A stretch of 64,000 nucleotides of DNA from Sulfitobacter dubius. GTDB taxonomy: Bacteria > Pseudomonadota > Alphaproteobacteria > Rhodobacterales > Rhodobacteraceae. Positions within the stretch are counted from its first letter, which is position 1, and the number at the start of each line of letters is the position of its first letter. Positions 8,564 to 17,731 of the stretch are shown piece after piece. The notes beneath the pieces were generated by a model. The model had not been told where the DNA came from and did not search any database. It worked only from the letters and a program-made list of their open reading frames with translations. The position numbers and the translations under genes are program-made. Where the stretch lies: contig NZ_FOPG01000001.1 in the NCBI RefSeq assembly GCF_900113435.1, forward strand, positions 1,397,240 to 1,461,239. The letters are read 5' to 3'.

Positions 8564-10800
8564 GCGAAATCCACGGATTTGGAGAGGGGGAGTTCACGGA
8601 TACGCTGCCCTGTGGCGGCAAAAATCGCATTGGCCAGCGCCGGCGCGGCGGGCGGCACGCCCGGCTCACCAATGCCGCGCAACTTGCCGCCATTCTCTAG
8701 CCCGCGCACCTCGATCTTGGGCGTCTGATACAGCCGCAGCCCTTCGTAGAGGTGATAGTTGTCCTGCTGCGGCACCCCGTCGCGATAGGTAAGCTCGCAA
8801 TTCATCGCATGGCCCAAGCCCCAAATCACCGCCCCAGAGAGTTGCGCCTCGAAGTTCACCGGGTCCAACACGCGGCCCACTTCGGCGGCAACGAAAACGC
8901 GGTCGATCTTAAGGCCCGCGTCGGTCTGGCTGACCTCGACCACCTCGGCCACCGGCACGCCGAAGGACAGGCAAAACGCCAGCCCCCGGCCCTGCGCCGG
9001 TGCAAGGTCTGCGCCCCAATCCGCCATCTCGCCCACGGCCTCAAGCACCTTGCGCGAGGGTGCGTGGGTGCAAAGCCTGAGCCGTTCCTCCAAAGGATCT
9101 ACGCCCGCGGCATGGCACATCTCATCCATGAAGCTCTCGTGCAGGAAGCCGTTGCCCGACGCCCCGACCGAGCGCCATGAACTGACCGGCACCATCGCAG
9201 GCACCCGATGGCCGGTGACGCGATAGTCGGGGATCGCGAAGGGCTGATCCCACGCGCCCGCCACGATGGCGATGTCGGGGCCGAAGACCGGTTGGTTCAA
9301 CCGCGCCATCTGCGATTCCGCCGTCGAAGGTGCCGCGATGGCCAGATCATAGGCCGCGATCTGCCCCTCCGAGACCTTGCCACGCGCCCGCGCCATGGCC
9401 AGCGGGCGGGGGAAGTCATGGGTAAAATCTTCATCGCGCGACCAGACCATCTTGATCGGAGTGCCCGGCATCTGCTGCGCCACTTCGACGGCACGCAGGG
9501 TATAGTCATCCTCCAGCCGCCGCCCGAAACTGCCGCCCGACATCAGCACGTGAATATGCACGTTCTCGGCGTCGATGCCGGTGAGCGCGGCCACATTGGC
9601 CTGCATGAAACGCGGGATCTGCGTGCCGGTCCAGATATCGACGCGGCCCTTCTCAAGCTTCACCACCACGCTCATCGGCTCAAGCGGGGCGTGGGCAAGA
9701 TAGGGAATGCGGTATTCGGCCTGCAAAACCTCACCATCAGAAAGCGCCGCGCTGACATCGCCGTCATCGCGAAACCGGCTGTCTTGTCGGTCATCGGTGA
9801 AGGACTCGGCCACAGCCTCGAACTGAGCCGCCGTATCGCCGATATAGGGCGACGGCCCCCAGTCACAGTCGACCGCCTGCACGGCCTGAAAGGCGCGCCA
9901 CGTATTGTCCGCCACCACGGCCACCCCGCCGGTGATCGGCAGCACGGCCTGCACGCCACGCATCTTTTCGGCGCGGCCTGCGTCGAACCCCATAATATCC
10001 CCACCCTGCGCCGGATTGGTGCGGGTGGTGGCGTAGACCATCCCCTCCATCGCCATGTCGATGCCATAGGTCTGGGTGCCGGTGGATTTGGGCAGGATAT
10101 CGGTGCGCATCTGCGTCTTGCCCAGATGCCGCCATTCGCTGGGATCGCGCAGTGTCACCTCAGTAACTGGATCCATCTCTGCCGCGGCGGCGGCAAGGTC
10201 TTGATAGGCCAGTCGCATGCCATCGGGCAGCACCACGGCGCCCGCTTCGGTCTTGAGCTGATCACGATCCAGCCCGGTCTGCGCCACGGCGGCGGCCAGC
10301 AGCGTTTCACGTGCCACAGCCCCGGCCATGCGCAGGCGGTCATACATATCCGGCACGGTAGAGCTGCCGCCGGTCAGTTGCAGCCCCAGAAGTTTCCCCG
10401 CCACATCCGACGCCCCGCGCCCGGTGCGCGCCAGCAGTGTTTCGGAGGTCGCGGCAATCGGCATCGCCTCAACCCCCACCACGCCGTTGTAATAGACTGG
10501 CGAAGGGGGGCCGGGCGTGATCTGAACTGTGTCGAGATCGACATCCAATTCTTCAGCGATCATATGGGCTTGGATAGAGTATGCTCCCTGCCCTACATCA
10601 GCGCGCGGGGTAATTAGGGTGACGCCACTGGCATCGATCTTAACATAGGGCGTGATCGCCGCCGCGCCGGGTGGCAGCCCTTCTAGCAGCGGGTTTTTCA
10701 GGTCACGTTTATAGAGGTAGGTGCCAAAGGCGACGCCCCCGACGATGGCTGCAGAACCGACGATGAAACTGCGGCGGGTGATGGTGCGCAAACGCGACAT
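8560..10800 (-). CDS. Xanthine dehydrogenase-family molybdopterin-binding subunit (isoquinoline 1-oxidoreductase beta-like), Tat-exported
   Basis: 746-aa molybdenum subunit. The start is ATG at 10800, two bases after the alpha-subunit stop; the N-terminus MSRLRTITRRSFIVGS has a twin-arginine motif followed by a hydrophobic helix, so the folded enzyme is exported by Tat. Cofactor motifs typical of the IorB/aldehyde-dehydrogenase group are visible, including 'MSGGSFGRR' and the C-terminal 'RGIGEPGVPPAAPA', whose Glu is the expected catalytic base of xanthine-oxidase-family enzymes. It forms a complex with the 2Fe-2S subunit encoded just upstream. The substrate is probably an N-heterocycle or aldehyde, but sequence alone does not decide. 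Confidence 0.9.
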   Translation of the reverse strand: MSRLRTITRRSFIVGSAAIVGGVAFGTYLYKRDLKNPLLEGLPPGAAAITPYVKIDASGVTLITPRADVGQGAYSIQAHMIAEELDVDLDTVQITPGPPSPVYYNGVVGVEAMPIAATSETLLARTGRGASDVAGKLLGLQLTGGSSTVPDMYDRLRMAGAVARETLLAAAVAQTGLDRDQLKTEAGAVVLPDGMRLAYQDLAAAAAEMDPVTEVTLRDPSEWRHLGKTQMRTDILPKSTGTQTYGIDMAMEGMVYATTRTNPAQGGDIMGFDAGRAEKMRGVQAVLPITGGVAVVADNTWRAFQAVQAVDCDWGPSPYIGDTAAQFEAVAESFTDDRQDSRFRDDGDVSAALSDGEVLQAEYRIPYLAHAPLEPMSVVVKLEKGRVDIWTGTQIPRFMQANVAALTGIDAENVHIHVLMSGGSFGRRLEDDYTLRAVEVAQQMPGTPIKMVWSRDEDFTHDFPRPLAMARARGKVSEGQIAAYDLAIAAPSTAESQMARLNQPVFGPDIAIVAGAWDQPFAIPDYRVTGHRVPAMVPVSSWRSVGASGNGFLHESFMDEMCHAAGVDPLEERLRLCTHAPSRKVLEAVGEMADWGADLAPAQGRGLAFCLSFGVPVAEVVEVSQTDAGLKIDRVFVAAEVGRVLDPVNFEAQLSGAVIWGLGHAMNCELTYRDGVPQQDNYHLYEGLRLYQTPKIEVRGLENGGKLRGIGEPGVPPAAPALANAIFAATGQRIRELPLSKSVDFA

Positions 10801-10802
10801 GC

Positions 10803-11261
10803 TCAGGCCCCCCGCAGTCGGGCGGCGGCGCTGTGGACAGCGGCGCGGATGCGCGGGTAGGTGCCACAACGGCAGAGGTTCCCGCTCATCGCCGCGTCGA
10901 TCTGATCGTCGGTCGGCTCGGGGTTAAGCTCAAGAAAAGAGGCCGCTTGCATGATTTGCCCCGATTGGCAGTAGCCGCATTGCGCGACCTGATGCTCCAC
11001 CCATGCCGCCTGCACCACATGGAGCGCCTCGGGCGTGCCCAAGCCTTCGATAGTGGTGACATTGCCGTTCACATCCGCCGCCCGCAATTGGCAAGACCGC
11101 ACGGCCAGCCCATCGACGTGCACGGTACAAGCACCGCATTGCGCGATGCCGCAGCCGTATTTCGGACCGGTGATGCCCAACTCATCGCGCAGGACCCACA
11201 GAAGCGGCATATCGTCTTCCACGTCCATGTCGTGGACCGTGCCGTTAACGGTCAATTCCAT
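10803..11261 (-). CDS. (2Fe-2S)-binding subunit of molybdenum hydroxylase (isoquinoline 1-oxidoreductase alpha-like)
   Basis: 152-aa electron-transfer subunit with two 2Fe-2S clusters. The plant-ferredoxin-type cluster uses C37, C42, C45 and C57 (CGIAQCGAC...C); the second uses C95, C98, C130 and C132 (CGYC...CRC). Start ATG 11261 has an AAGGA site upstream and gives the usual family length; an upstream ATG at 11303 would add 14 atypical residues. It lacks its own signal peptide and probably rides to the periplasm with the Tat-tagged Mo subunit. First gene of the operon. Confidence 0.92.
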   Translation of the reverse strand: MELTVNGTVHDMDVEDDMPLLWVLRDELGITGPKYGCGIAQCGACTVHVDGLAVRSCQLRAADVNGNVTTIEGLGTPEALHVVQAAWVEHQVAQCGYCQSGQIMQAASFLELNPEPTDDQIDAAMSGNLCRCGTYPRIRAAVHSAAARLRGA

Positions 11262-11384
11262 TGGTGATCCTTCTGCCCTGTTGCATATAATGTAGCCACG
11301 CAAGAACAGGCCGCAAGACCGCGCGAAGCAAGTCGCGCAGCGTCATGCAAATAAAGAAAAGGACAACTGCGGTCGCGCCGAAGA

Positions 11385-12560
11385 CTATTCGAGGTCTTGC
11401 GCCGTCATGGCACGGTGAATTTCACGGCGCACCAGTTTACGGACATTGCGGGTGATCCGCTCTCCCAAGGCACCCTGCAACTCGGCTCGGACGATTTCGG
11501 TCACCAGATCGCGCAGCGCCTCTTCGTCGAGGAATTGGTCTTCGCCCCCTATGCCTTCATCTTCCGCAGGGGCAGCATAGCCAAATTCCGGCGCTGTCGC
11601 TGCGGGATCGGCAATACGGGGGCCGCTGTCGGCAAAGCGACGCACTTGTTCCTCGACCTGCGGCGTGGACGGTTGCGTGGAGCGCGCGCGCGGCGCGGTA
11701 TCGGCGGCTTCTACAGTCGCGGTATCGGCGATCGGTGGCTCTGGCGTGTCCAGTTCAACATCGTCTTTCCATTCCATCGCCGGAGGTTCCGTACCGGAAT
11801 AGTCATTATCGCCGGGGCTGTCGGGGTCCCAATCGTCAGTAATCTTGCCAATGGCCGTCTCCAACGCTGCCAGCTTGTCACTGCGCAAACCACTGCTCGC
11901 TTGGGCCGCCACCTCGGATACAGGTTTGGTCGGGGTCTCTATTTGTTTTTCAGCAACGGGTTCTGCTGGAGCTTTCACTTCGGCTGCAGCGTCCTGCGGT
12001 GGGCTGCTGAAATCTTCTGCATGTAAATCACTGGGATCATCATGCAGCATATCGTAATCCAAGGGGGTGACCTTGGCCGGCTCAATTGCAGCGGGCTTCG
12101 GGCGATCTTTGCCGTCCGACGTGGCAACCCGCAACGCCGGGGTCAACACCAAACGCTCGCTTGATGGATCGGGTGCTTTGGCAGGGGGCGGCGTAGAGGG
12201 GCGGCGCGCCGAGACAAAGGGACTGTCGGCAGTACCACCGCTTCGGTCATCTTCGGTCTGCATAGCTTGGGTCAAGCTCAGCGGGCGCGTCACACCATTG
12301 GACGCCGATCTAAGGGATAGATGCGGGGTGAAGTCATCAGAAGACGCGGCCTCGGAAGCGTCCGTCTCCGAAGGCGTTACACGCGCGCTTTTGAACTCAC
12401 CTTCCTGAATTGTCTGCCCCTCTGATTGGGGCGCAGTAGCTTTGGGTGCGTTTTCCCCTGCAGGGCCAGAGGCTTGCAAGGGGCGCTTGTTTTCGGACAC
12501 CAATCGGCGGATTGACGACAAAACGTCTTCCACCTCCGCATTTGTGACGGGTTCGGACAT
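11385..12560 (-). CDS. PopZ-like (DUF2497-like) polar organizer candidate
   Basis: 391-aa acidic, low-complexity protein with a modular plan. The N-terminus has 'VEDVLSSIRRLVSEN' (about residues 10-24), which resembles the N-terminal helix of alphaproteobacterial PopZ (…ILASIRRIISED…). A long Pro/Glu/Ala-rich disordered region follows, and the last 60 residues are predicted helical and charged ('LRDLVTEIVRAELQGALGER' onward, then an Arg-rich helix), like the PopZ oligomerization region. In Caulobacter PopZ forms pole-localized condensates that anchor the chromosome centromere. Assignment rests on these two terminal motifs only; the middle is unalignable. Single-gene unit upstream of (but distant from) the Mo operon. 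Confidence 0.6.
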   Translation of the reverse strand: MSEPVTNAEVEDVLSSIRRLVSENKRPLQASGPAGENAPKATAPQSEGQTIQEGEFKSARVTPSETDASEAASSDDFTPHLSLRSASNGVTRPLSLTQAMQTEDDRSGGTADSPFVSARRPSTPPPAKAPDPSSERLVLTPALRVATSDGKDRPKPAAIEPAKVTPLDYDMLHDDPSDLHAEDFSSPPQDAAAEVKAPAEPVAEKQIETPTKPVSEVAAQASSGLRSDKLAALETAIGKITDDWDPDSPGDNDYSGTEPPAMEWKDDVELDTPEPPIADTATVEAADTAPRARSTQPSTPQVEEQVRRFADSGPRIADPAATAPEFGYAAPAEDEGIGGEDQFLDEEALRDLVTEIVRAELQGALGERITRNVRKLVRREIHRAMTAQDLE

Positions 12561-12652
12561 GTTTCTCTACCACTCTTTCCTCGCGGATAGCTTAACCGCG
12601 CGGGGGGATTCTCACAATGGGGCGGTGCAAAATGTCCGGTCGGTGTGACCCG

Positions 12653-14089
12653 TCAGTCTTTTTGCAGTGCACGCAGCACCCGATCAAGTGCTTGCCCCTC
12701 TTTCGAGTATTTAGCAGGCCCATCCTTAACAAGGTTGTAATAGGCCCCTGCATCATAGATCTGCACTGGCAATTTCAGGTCACGTGCGGTCAATTGCCCG
12801 GTCGCCGCCAACACCGAATAGGCGGCAACATATAGGTTCGCACGGGCTGACACGCGGGTCGATTCCGCATCCAGCAGGGACTGTTCCGCATCTAACACGT
12901 CCAGCGTGGTACGCGCGCCGAGTGTGGCTTCCTCTCGGACCCCGCGGAAGGCGATACGCGCGGCGCGAATTTGCCGCTCGGAGGCCTCCAATTGTGCACG
13001 AGCCGAAGACAGCGCGGCATAGGCGTTGCCCACTTCCTGCTCTACGTTCCGGCGCACCACATGCAGGTTTGCCCGCTGCGCATCACGCTGGGCCATGGAA
13101 CTGCGCACAGCCGAAGACAGCGCACCGCCCTGATAGATGGTCTGCCCCACTTCAACGCCGACACTGCCACTGCGGGTATAGGAATCGCTGTCGAACGTCT
13201 CATTCAAACCGTATTGGCCATTCAACGTGACACGCGGCGCCATCGCCGCTTCATTGGCTTCGACCCCAAGATCGGCGGCAGCCACCTGATGCTGAGCCGA
13301 GATGATCGACGGGTGCTGACGCACGGCCAGACCTTTGGCCGCCGCAAGGTTGCCCCCGACATCGGGCAGGCTTGGCGGCTGGCTAAGGTTACCGGGCTGG
13401 CGGCCAACAGCGTTGCGGTACTCTTCGACAGCACGTAGCAGATCCCCTTCGGCACCGGCCAGACCGCTGCGGGCATCGGCCAGTTGTGCTTCGGCCAAGG
13501 CCACGTCGGTACGGGTCACTTCGCCCACGTCAAAACGATCCCGCGCGGCGCGCAATTCTTGGGTCAACAGACGTAGGTTGTTGTTGCGCAGCTCCACTGT
13601 TTCCGAGGCCTCGATCACCCCCATATAGGCCGCTACCGCACGCAACAGCACTTGCTGCTCAAGGTTCACGAGCGTCTGGCGGGTGGCCAGCACAGTTTCC
13701 TTGGCGGCTTCAATGCGATAGGCACTGGCCCCGAAATCATAGATTAGCAGCTGACCGATCAGACTGATCGACGCCTTCAAGCTTTCCGTTGATTGTGCTG
13801 CCAGCAATGAAGAGGTGCGGGTGGTGCCAAAGCTCTGCGTGAGGCCGGCGGCCCACTGCAAAACCGGCTTGAGCGCTGATTTGGCAGTTGCAACATCTTC
13901 GTCGGCTGCGCGCAGCAGCGCCCGGTTCTGCTCAAGAAGCCCGGAATACTCATAGGCCCCGACCAAAGCATCGGCCAGCGTCTCGGCTGAGGCCGGACGC
14001 GGCAGCGCCACTGCACCCGCTAGGGCAAGGCTTACCGGCACCACAAGGGCAAAACGTTTAAGGGATTTTCGGATACTGATCGCACTCAT
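12653..14089 (-). CDS. tolC: TolC-family outer membrane efflux protein
   Basis: 478-aa outer-membrane channel subunit for type I secretion and drug efflux. A Sec signal peptide ends near ASA-ET (about residue 35). Two internally repeated helical/beta halves of the OEP family are visible, with typical segments 'VLATRQTLVNLEQQVLLRAVAAYMG' region and 'GQTIYQGGALSSAVRSS' and the ending 'VLDAEQSLLDAES'. Length fits TolC (450-500 aa). The gene follows pcm on the same strand, an order often seen in Rhodobacterales, with a 129-nt gap. Confidence 0.9.
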   Translation of the reverse strand: MSAISIRKSLKRFALVVPVSLALAGAVALPRPASAETLADALVGAYEYSGLLEQNRALLRAADEDVATAKSALKPVLQWAAGLTQSFGTTRTSSLLAAQSTESLKASISLIGQLLIYDFGASAYRIEAAKETVLATRQTLVNLEQQVLLRAVAAYMGVIEASETVELRNNNLRLLTQELRAARDRFDVGEVTRTDVALAEAQLADARSGLAGAEGDLLRAVEEYRNAVGRQPGNLSQPPSLPDVGGNLAAAKGLAVRQHPSIISAQHQVAAADLGVEANEAAMAPRVTLNGQYGLNETFDSDSYTRSGSVGVEVGQTIYQGGALSSAVRSSMAQRDAQRANLHVVRRNVEQEVGNAYAALSSARAQLEASERQIRAARIAFRGVREEATLGARTTLDVLDAEQSLLDAESTRVSARANLYVAAYSVLAATGQLTARDLKLPVQIYDAGAYYNLVKDGPAKYSKEGQALDRVLRALQKD

Positions 14090-14218
14090 GGCTCGATGCC
14101 CCTGATTGGCTTTATATAGACCTTCTTAGACCGACCCATTGGCCGACCGGGACAGGTGCCCCTACCTTGTAAACGGTGTTGCGGCACCCGATTCACTTCG
14201 AGAATCCGCCACCCCCGT

Positions 14219-14872
14219 TTACAGTTGAAATTCTGCCTGACGTTCAAAGCCACGCAGCACCGGTGCACCGGCGTTAAATTCGGGCCGCCAAGAGACTTGC
14301 CCGCCCCGTTTATAGCCCACGCGCACCTCGCCCAGACCACGCTCCATAAAGAGGCACGCGATGCGCCCGCCTTCTTTCACCTGTTCAAGCAGCGCCTTGG
14401 GCAGTTCCCCAACAGCGCCCTGCACGATCACCACGTCATAGGGTCCATGCTGCGGCGCCCCATCAGTCAACGGCGCGACATGAACAATCACGTTATCCGC
14501 ACCAGCCTGCGCCAGCGCCTCCTGCGCCTCGGCGGCCATGGCTTCGTCTTCTTCAACGGCGACAACGGCTTCGGCCATATGGGCGATCACGGCGCTGGAA
14601 TACCCCATGGCGCAGCCGATATCGAGCACCAGTTCGTTGTTGGTGATGTCGAGGTGATCGAGCATTTTGGCCAATGTCCGCGGGTCGAGCAGCACACGAT
14701 CTTGGCCCAGATCAAGGTTTTCACCCAGATAAGCGGCCTCACGCTGCGCCGCCGGCACGAAGTCTTCGCGCTGCACGGTCAACATCGCGTCGATGATCGG
14801 GAACTTGGTCACATCCGAAGGACGAACCTGCGTATCTACCATGGTTACGCGGCGGGCGGCGAAATCACTCAT
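14219..14872 (-). CDS. pcm: Protein-L-isoaspartate O-methyltransferase family protein
   Basis: 217-aa SAM-dependent methyltransferase of the PIMT family, which repairs isoaspartyl residues in damaged proteins. The N-terminal 'MVDTQVRPSDVTKFPIIDAM' segment and the SAM-binding motif I 'LVLDIGCAMG' at 81-90 are clear. Motif I differs from the classical VLEIGTGSGY form, as in the alphaproteobacterial branch that sits next to tolC, so repair activity is family inference. Upstream of tolC on the same strand. Confidence 0.85.
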   Translation of the reverse strand: MSDFAARRVTMVDTQVRPSDVTKFPIIDAMLTVQREDFVPAAQREAAYLGENLDLGQDRVLLDPRTLAKMLDHLDITNNELVLDIGCAMGYSSAVIAHMAEAVVAVEEDEAMAAEAQEALAQAGADNVIVHVAPLTDGAPQHGPYDVVIVQGAVGELPKALLEQVKEGGRIACLFMERGLGEVRVGYKRGGQVSWRPEFNAGAPVLRGFERQAEFQL

Positions 14873-15015
14873 CAGCTAAACTCATTCGTTCAGGGTGTCT
14901 GAAGAGTGATGTGCCACATTGCCGGGCCAGCGGCAACGCCCTGACCGCATTTTCACACGCATATGGGTCTTGCGGCCCTCTTCGTGATCCGATAGCAGTG
15001 CGCCAACCACGGAAT

Positions 15016-15089
15016 GGCGAGTTGGCGGAGTGGTTACGCAGCGGATTGCAAATCCGTGTACACCGGTTCGATTCCGGTACTCGCCTCCA
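15016..15089 (+). tRNA. tRNA-Cys (anticodon GCA), CCA encoded
   Basis: A complete cloverleaf can be folded. The acceptor stem GGCGAGT pairs with ACTCGCC, the anticodon stem-loop GGATTGCAAATCC carries GCA, and the T-arm is ACCGG-TTCGATT-CCGGT. The discriminator base is U (T15086), a known cysteine identity element, and CCA is encoded at 15087-15089. Total 74 nt. Confidence 0.95.
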
Positions 15090-15096
15090 ATACCCC

Positions 15097-15163
15097 CATA
15101 GAGAACGACGTTTGCGACCGAACGGTCGCGTGTCCGGACGGGTGGTGGCGGTTTTTCTCTATG
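15097..15163. other. Nested inverted repeat downstream of tRNA-Cys
   Basis: An outer 9-bp repeat (CATAGAGAA at 15097-15105 and TTCTCTATG at 15155-15163) encloses an inner palindrome GCGACCG-AA-CGGTCGC at 15114-15129. A TTTTT tract overlaps the right arm. It starts 7 nt after the tRNA, so it may be the tRNA terminator or 3' trailer, or an independent structured RNA. No family was recognised. Confidence 0.5.
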
Positions 15164-15326
15164 CGTCCATACCGCACAGCCCCGCCGTCACCTAGGACAC
15201 CGTCGAACCGGTCGCCGCAATCCGAACTGCCGCACAGACCGCCTTTAAATTCATTCTCAGAATAAAGCAGTCGTTGCCCGTTTCGCCCCATGGTTTCGCG
15301 ATGATCTCAACGCAAAACCGCAGTTC

Positions 15327-17570
15327 TCAGTGTTGGTGCTGTTGACGCACGTAATCCATCACCGCACCTCGGACCGACATTTCGCCCCGTTCGCGCGCCG
15401 CATGGATTACCTCGCGCACATCATCAAGATTGCACCGTCGCAGCAGACTTTTGACGGGCCCGATCGAAGCAGGGCGCATTGAAAGCGTTTTGAGCCCGAT
15501 GGCCGCGAAACACAGCGCTTCAACGGGGCGGCCCGCGTCCTCTCCGCAGAACGACAGCGCCGTATCGGTTTCGGCGCAGCGTTCCACGATACCTTCGAGG
15601 AACGTCAGGAACGAAACGTTCAGTGTGTCATAGCGCTTGCGCACCCGCTCATTTTCGCGGTCGGCGGCAAAGAAGAACTGTTTCAGATCGTTGCCCCCGA
15701 TGGACAGAAACTCAACTTCTTCAAAGAACTTCTTCGGCGCGAAAGCGAGGCTGGGAGTCTCAAGCATGGCGCCGATTTCCAACTTTTCGGGTAGTTGATG
15801 GCCCAGAATACGTTCGCGCTCCATTGCCTTGTCAACCTCGGCGCGGGCGGCGCGGAATTCTTCGAATTGCGCAACGAAAGGGAACATCACCGCAAGGGGC
15901 CGCCCCGCAGCAGCGCGGATCAGAGCCTGCAGCTGCATCCGCATGACACCCGGCTTGTCCAAGCCCACACGAATCGCGCGCCAACCCAAAGCCGGGTTCG
16001 GCTCATCGTTTGGCTTCATATAGGGCAGCACCTTGTCCGATCCGATATCGAGCGTGCGAAACACCACCCGGCGGCCATGTGCAGCATCCAGCACGCGGGC
16101 ATAAAGCGCGGCTAATTCGGTCCGGCGCGGCATCTGGTTGCGCACAAGGAACTGCAACTCGGTGCGGAACAGCCCAACCCCTTCAGCCCCCGACCCTTCG
16201 AGGGACGGCAGATCAGCCATCAAGCCCGCATTCATCTGCAGGCTGATGATCCGCCCGCATTTCGTTTCAGCAGGTTTGTCGCGGATCGAGGCATAGCGCT
16301 CCTGGGCCGCCGCCTGCATCGCGATTTTGTCACGAAAGGCCGTGGCCACGGTATCGTCGGGGCGCAGATGAACAACACCCTGTTCCCCATCCACCATGAT
16401 ATGGTCGCCATTCAGCGCGTCGTTGGTGATGCGGCTCGCGTGGACAATCAGCGGAATCGCCAACGCCCGCGCCACAATAGCCGCGTGCGACCCGACGGAG
16501 CCGCCCTCCAATACAATACCGCGCAGCGACCGCCCGTAATCCAGCAGCTCGGCCGGGCCGATGTTGCGCGCCACAAGGATCGGATCGACGGGCATCTCTG
16601 CGCCCGTGTCACTGCCCTGCCCCGTCAGATGACGCAGCAAACGGTTCGACAGATCGTCCAGATCCGATAACCGCTCCCGCAGATAAGCGTCATTGACCTG
16701 CCCCAATCGGGCGCGGGCCATGGATTGTTCTTTCTCGACCGCAGCCTCGGCGCTCAGCCCGCTTTGAATATCCTCCACCATGCGCCGCATCCAGCCTTTG
16801 GAATTGGCGAACATGCGGTAGGCTTCGAGCACCTGTTGCTGCTCTTTGTCGGCGGTAAGGCTTAACAATTGGTCAACGCTGACGCGCAATTGCTCGACCG
16901 CCTCGGTCAGACGCTCAGTCTCGCGTTCCGGGTCATCGGCGATGGGGTTGGAAACCACGACGCGTGGCTCATGCAGCCAGACATGGCCCTCGGCCACGCC
17001 CTCCTGCCCCACGGTGCCGCGCAGCAGCACCGGCTGGCTGTGCCGCGCCGACATCGCTGCCCCCTCGCCGACAAAGGCACCAAGCTCGGCCATTTCGGCC
17101 AGCACCATGGCCACGACCTCAAGCGCGTAAACCTCATCCGCCGAAAATTCCCGCGCCTGTTTGGACTGCACGACCAGCACGCCCAGCGTCTCGCCCAACC
17201 GCTGGATCGGCACGCCGAGGAACGAAGAATAAATCTCCTCCCCCGTCTCTGGCATGAAACGGAAACCGGCAGCCTGCGGCGCATCGGGCGTGTTGATCAC
17301 CGTGCGGCGCTTAGCCACGCGCCCCACCAGACCTTCGCCCAATTTCATACGGGTTTCATGCACCGCCGCCTCGTTCAGACCTTCGGTCGCACAAAGCTCA
17401 AGCGTGTCTTCATCACGGAACAGATAGATCGAGCAAACTTCGCAGCCCATCGAGTTGGCGATTAACTGGGTGATCTTATCCAGCCGCGCTTGGCCCGCCA
17501 CATCACTGGCCATCGCATCGCGCAGCCGCCCCAGCAGCTTGCGGCTCTCTGTCTCAACCCGTTCGGCCAT
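15327..17570 (-). CDS. ptsP: Phosphoenolpyruvate-protein phosphotransferase PtsP (EI-Ntr)
   Basis: 747-aa first enzyme of the nitrogen-related PTS, which transfers phosphate from PEP to NPr. An N-terminal GAF domain (about residues 15-160) precedes the EI catalytic region. The phospho-acceptor His is H362 in 'GGSVGSHAAIVAR', and the PEP-binding catalytic Cys is C675 in 'SFCGEDAG'. ATG 17570 gives the conserved MAERVETESRKLL N-terminus; the 41-codon upstream extension is not conserved-looking. The gene is downstream of lysC on the same strand, with a 161-nt gap holding a palindrome. Confidence 0.95.
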   Translation of the reverse strand: MAERVETESRKLLGRLRDAMASDVAGQARLDKITQLIANSMGCEVCSIYLFRDEDTLELCATEGLNEAAVHETRMKLGEGLVGRVAKRRTVINTPDAPQAAGFRFMPETGEEIYSSFLGVPIQRLGETLGVLVVQSKQAREFSADEVYALEVVAMVLAEMAELGAFVGEGAAMSARHSQPVLLRGTVGQEGVAEGHVWLHEPRVVVSNPIADDPERETERLTEAVEQLRVSVDQLLSLTADKEQQQVLEAYRMFANSKGWMRRMVEDIQSGLSAEAAVEKEQSMARARLGQVNDAYLRERLSDLDDLSNRLLRHLTGQGSDTGAEMPVDPILVARNIGPAELLDYGRSLRGIVLEGGSVGSHAAIVARALAIPLIVHASRITNDALNGDHIMVDGEQGVVHLRPDDTVATAFRDKIAMQAAAQERYASIRDKPAETKCGRIISLQMNAGLMADLPSLEGSGAEGVGLFRTELQFLVRNQMPRRTELAALYARVLDAAHGRRVVFRTLDIGSDKVLPYMKPNDEPNPALGWRAIRVGLDKPGVMRMQLQALIRAAAGRPLAVMFPFVAQFEEFRAARAEVDKAMERERILGHQLPEKLEIGAMLETPSLAFAPKKFFEEVEFLSIGGNDLKQFFFAADRENERVRKRYDTLNVSFLTFLEGIVERCAETDTALSFCGEDAGRPVEALCFAAIGLKTLSMRPASIGPVKSLLRRCNLDDVREVIHAARERGEMSVRGAVMDYVRQQHQH

Positions 17571-17682
17571 ATGATCTGGTCCCTGTCCCTCTGGATCAGG
17601 GTTTAGCGCACTCGCGCAAGGATAGAAATGCCATTCGCGCCATACCCTGCATTGGGAACCAGCATATCGGCGAGATGCTGCA

Positions 17683-17713
17683 GTTTTACGCAAAACCTTT
17701 CTTTGCGTAAAAC
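17683..17713. promoter_or_regulatory. Perfect 12-bp inverted repeat between lysC and ptsP
   Basis: GTTTTACGCAAA (17683-17694), a 7-nt loop, then TTTGCGTAAAAC (17702-17713). It lies 18 nt after the lysC stop and about 110 nt before the ptsP start on the minus strand. It lacks a following U-tract, so it could be either an imperfect terminator for lysC or a dimeric regulator site for ptsP. Confidence 0.6.
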
Positions 17714-17731
17714 TTCTGTCATCGCAGTCGC

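Noticed and set aside
9208..10617. 469-codon open frame on the plus strand opposite the molybdenum subunit gene
   Set aside because: High-GC antisense shadow: Arg/His-rich, no family motif, and the minus-strand gene has full catalytic motifs and operon overlaps.
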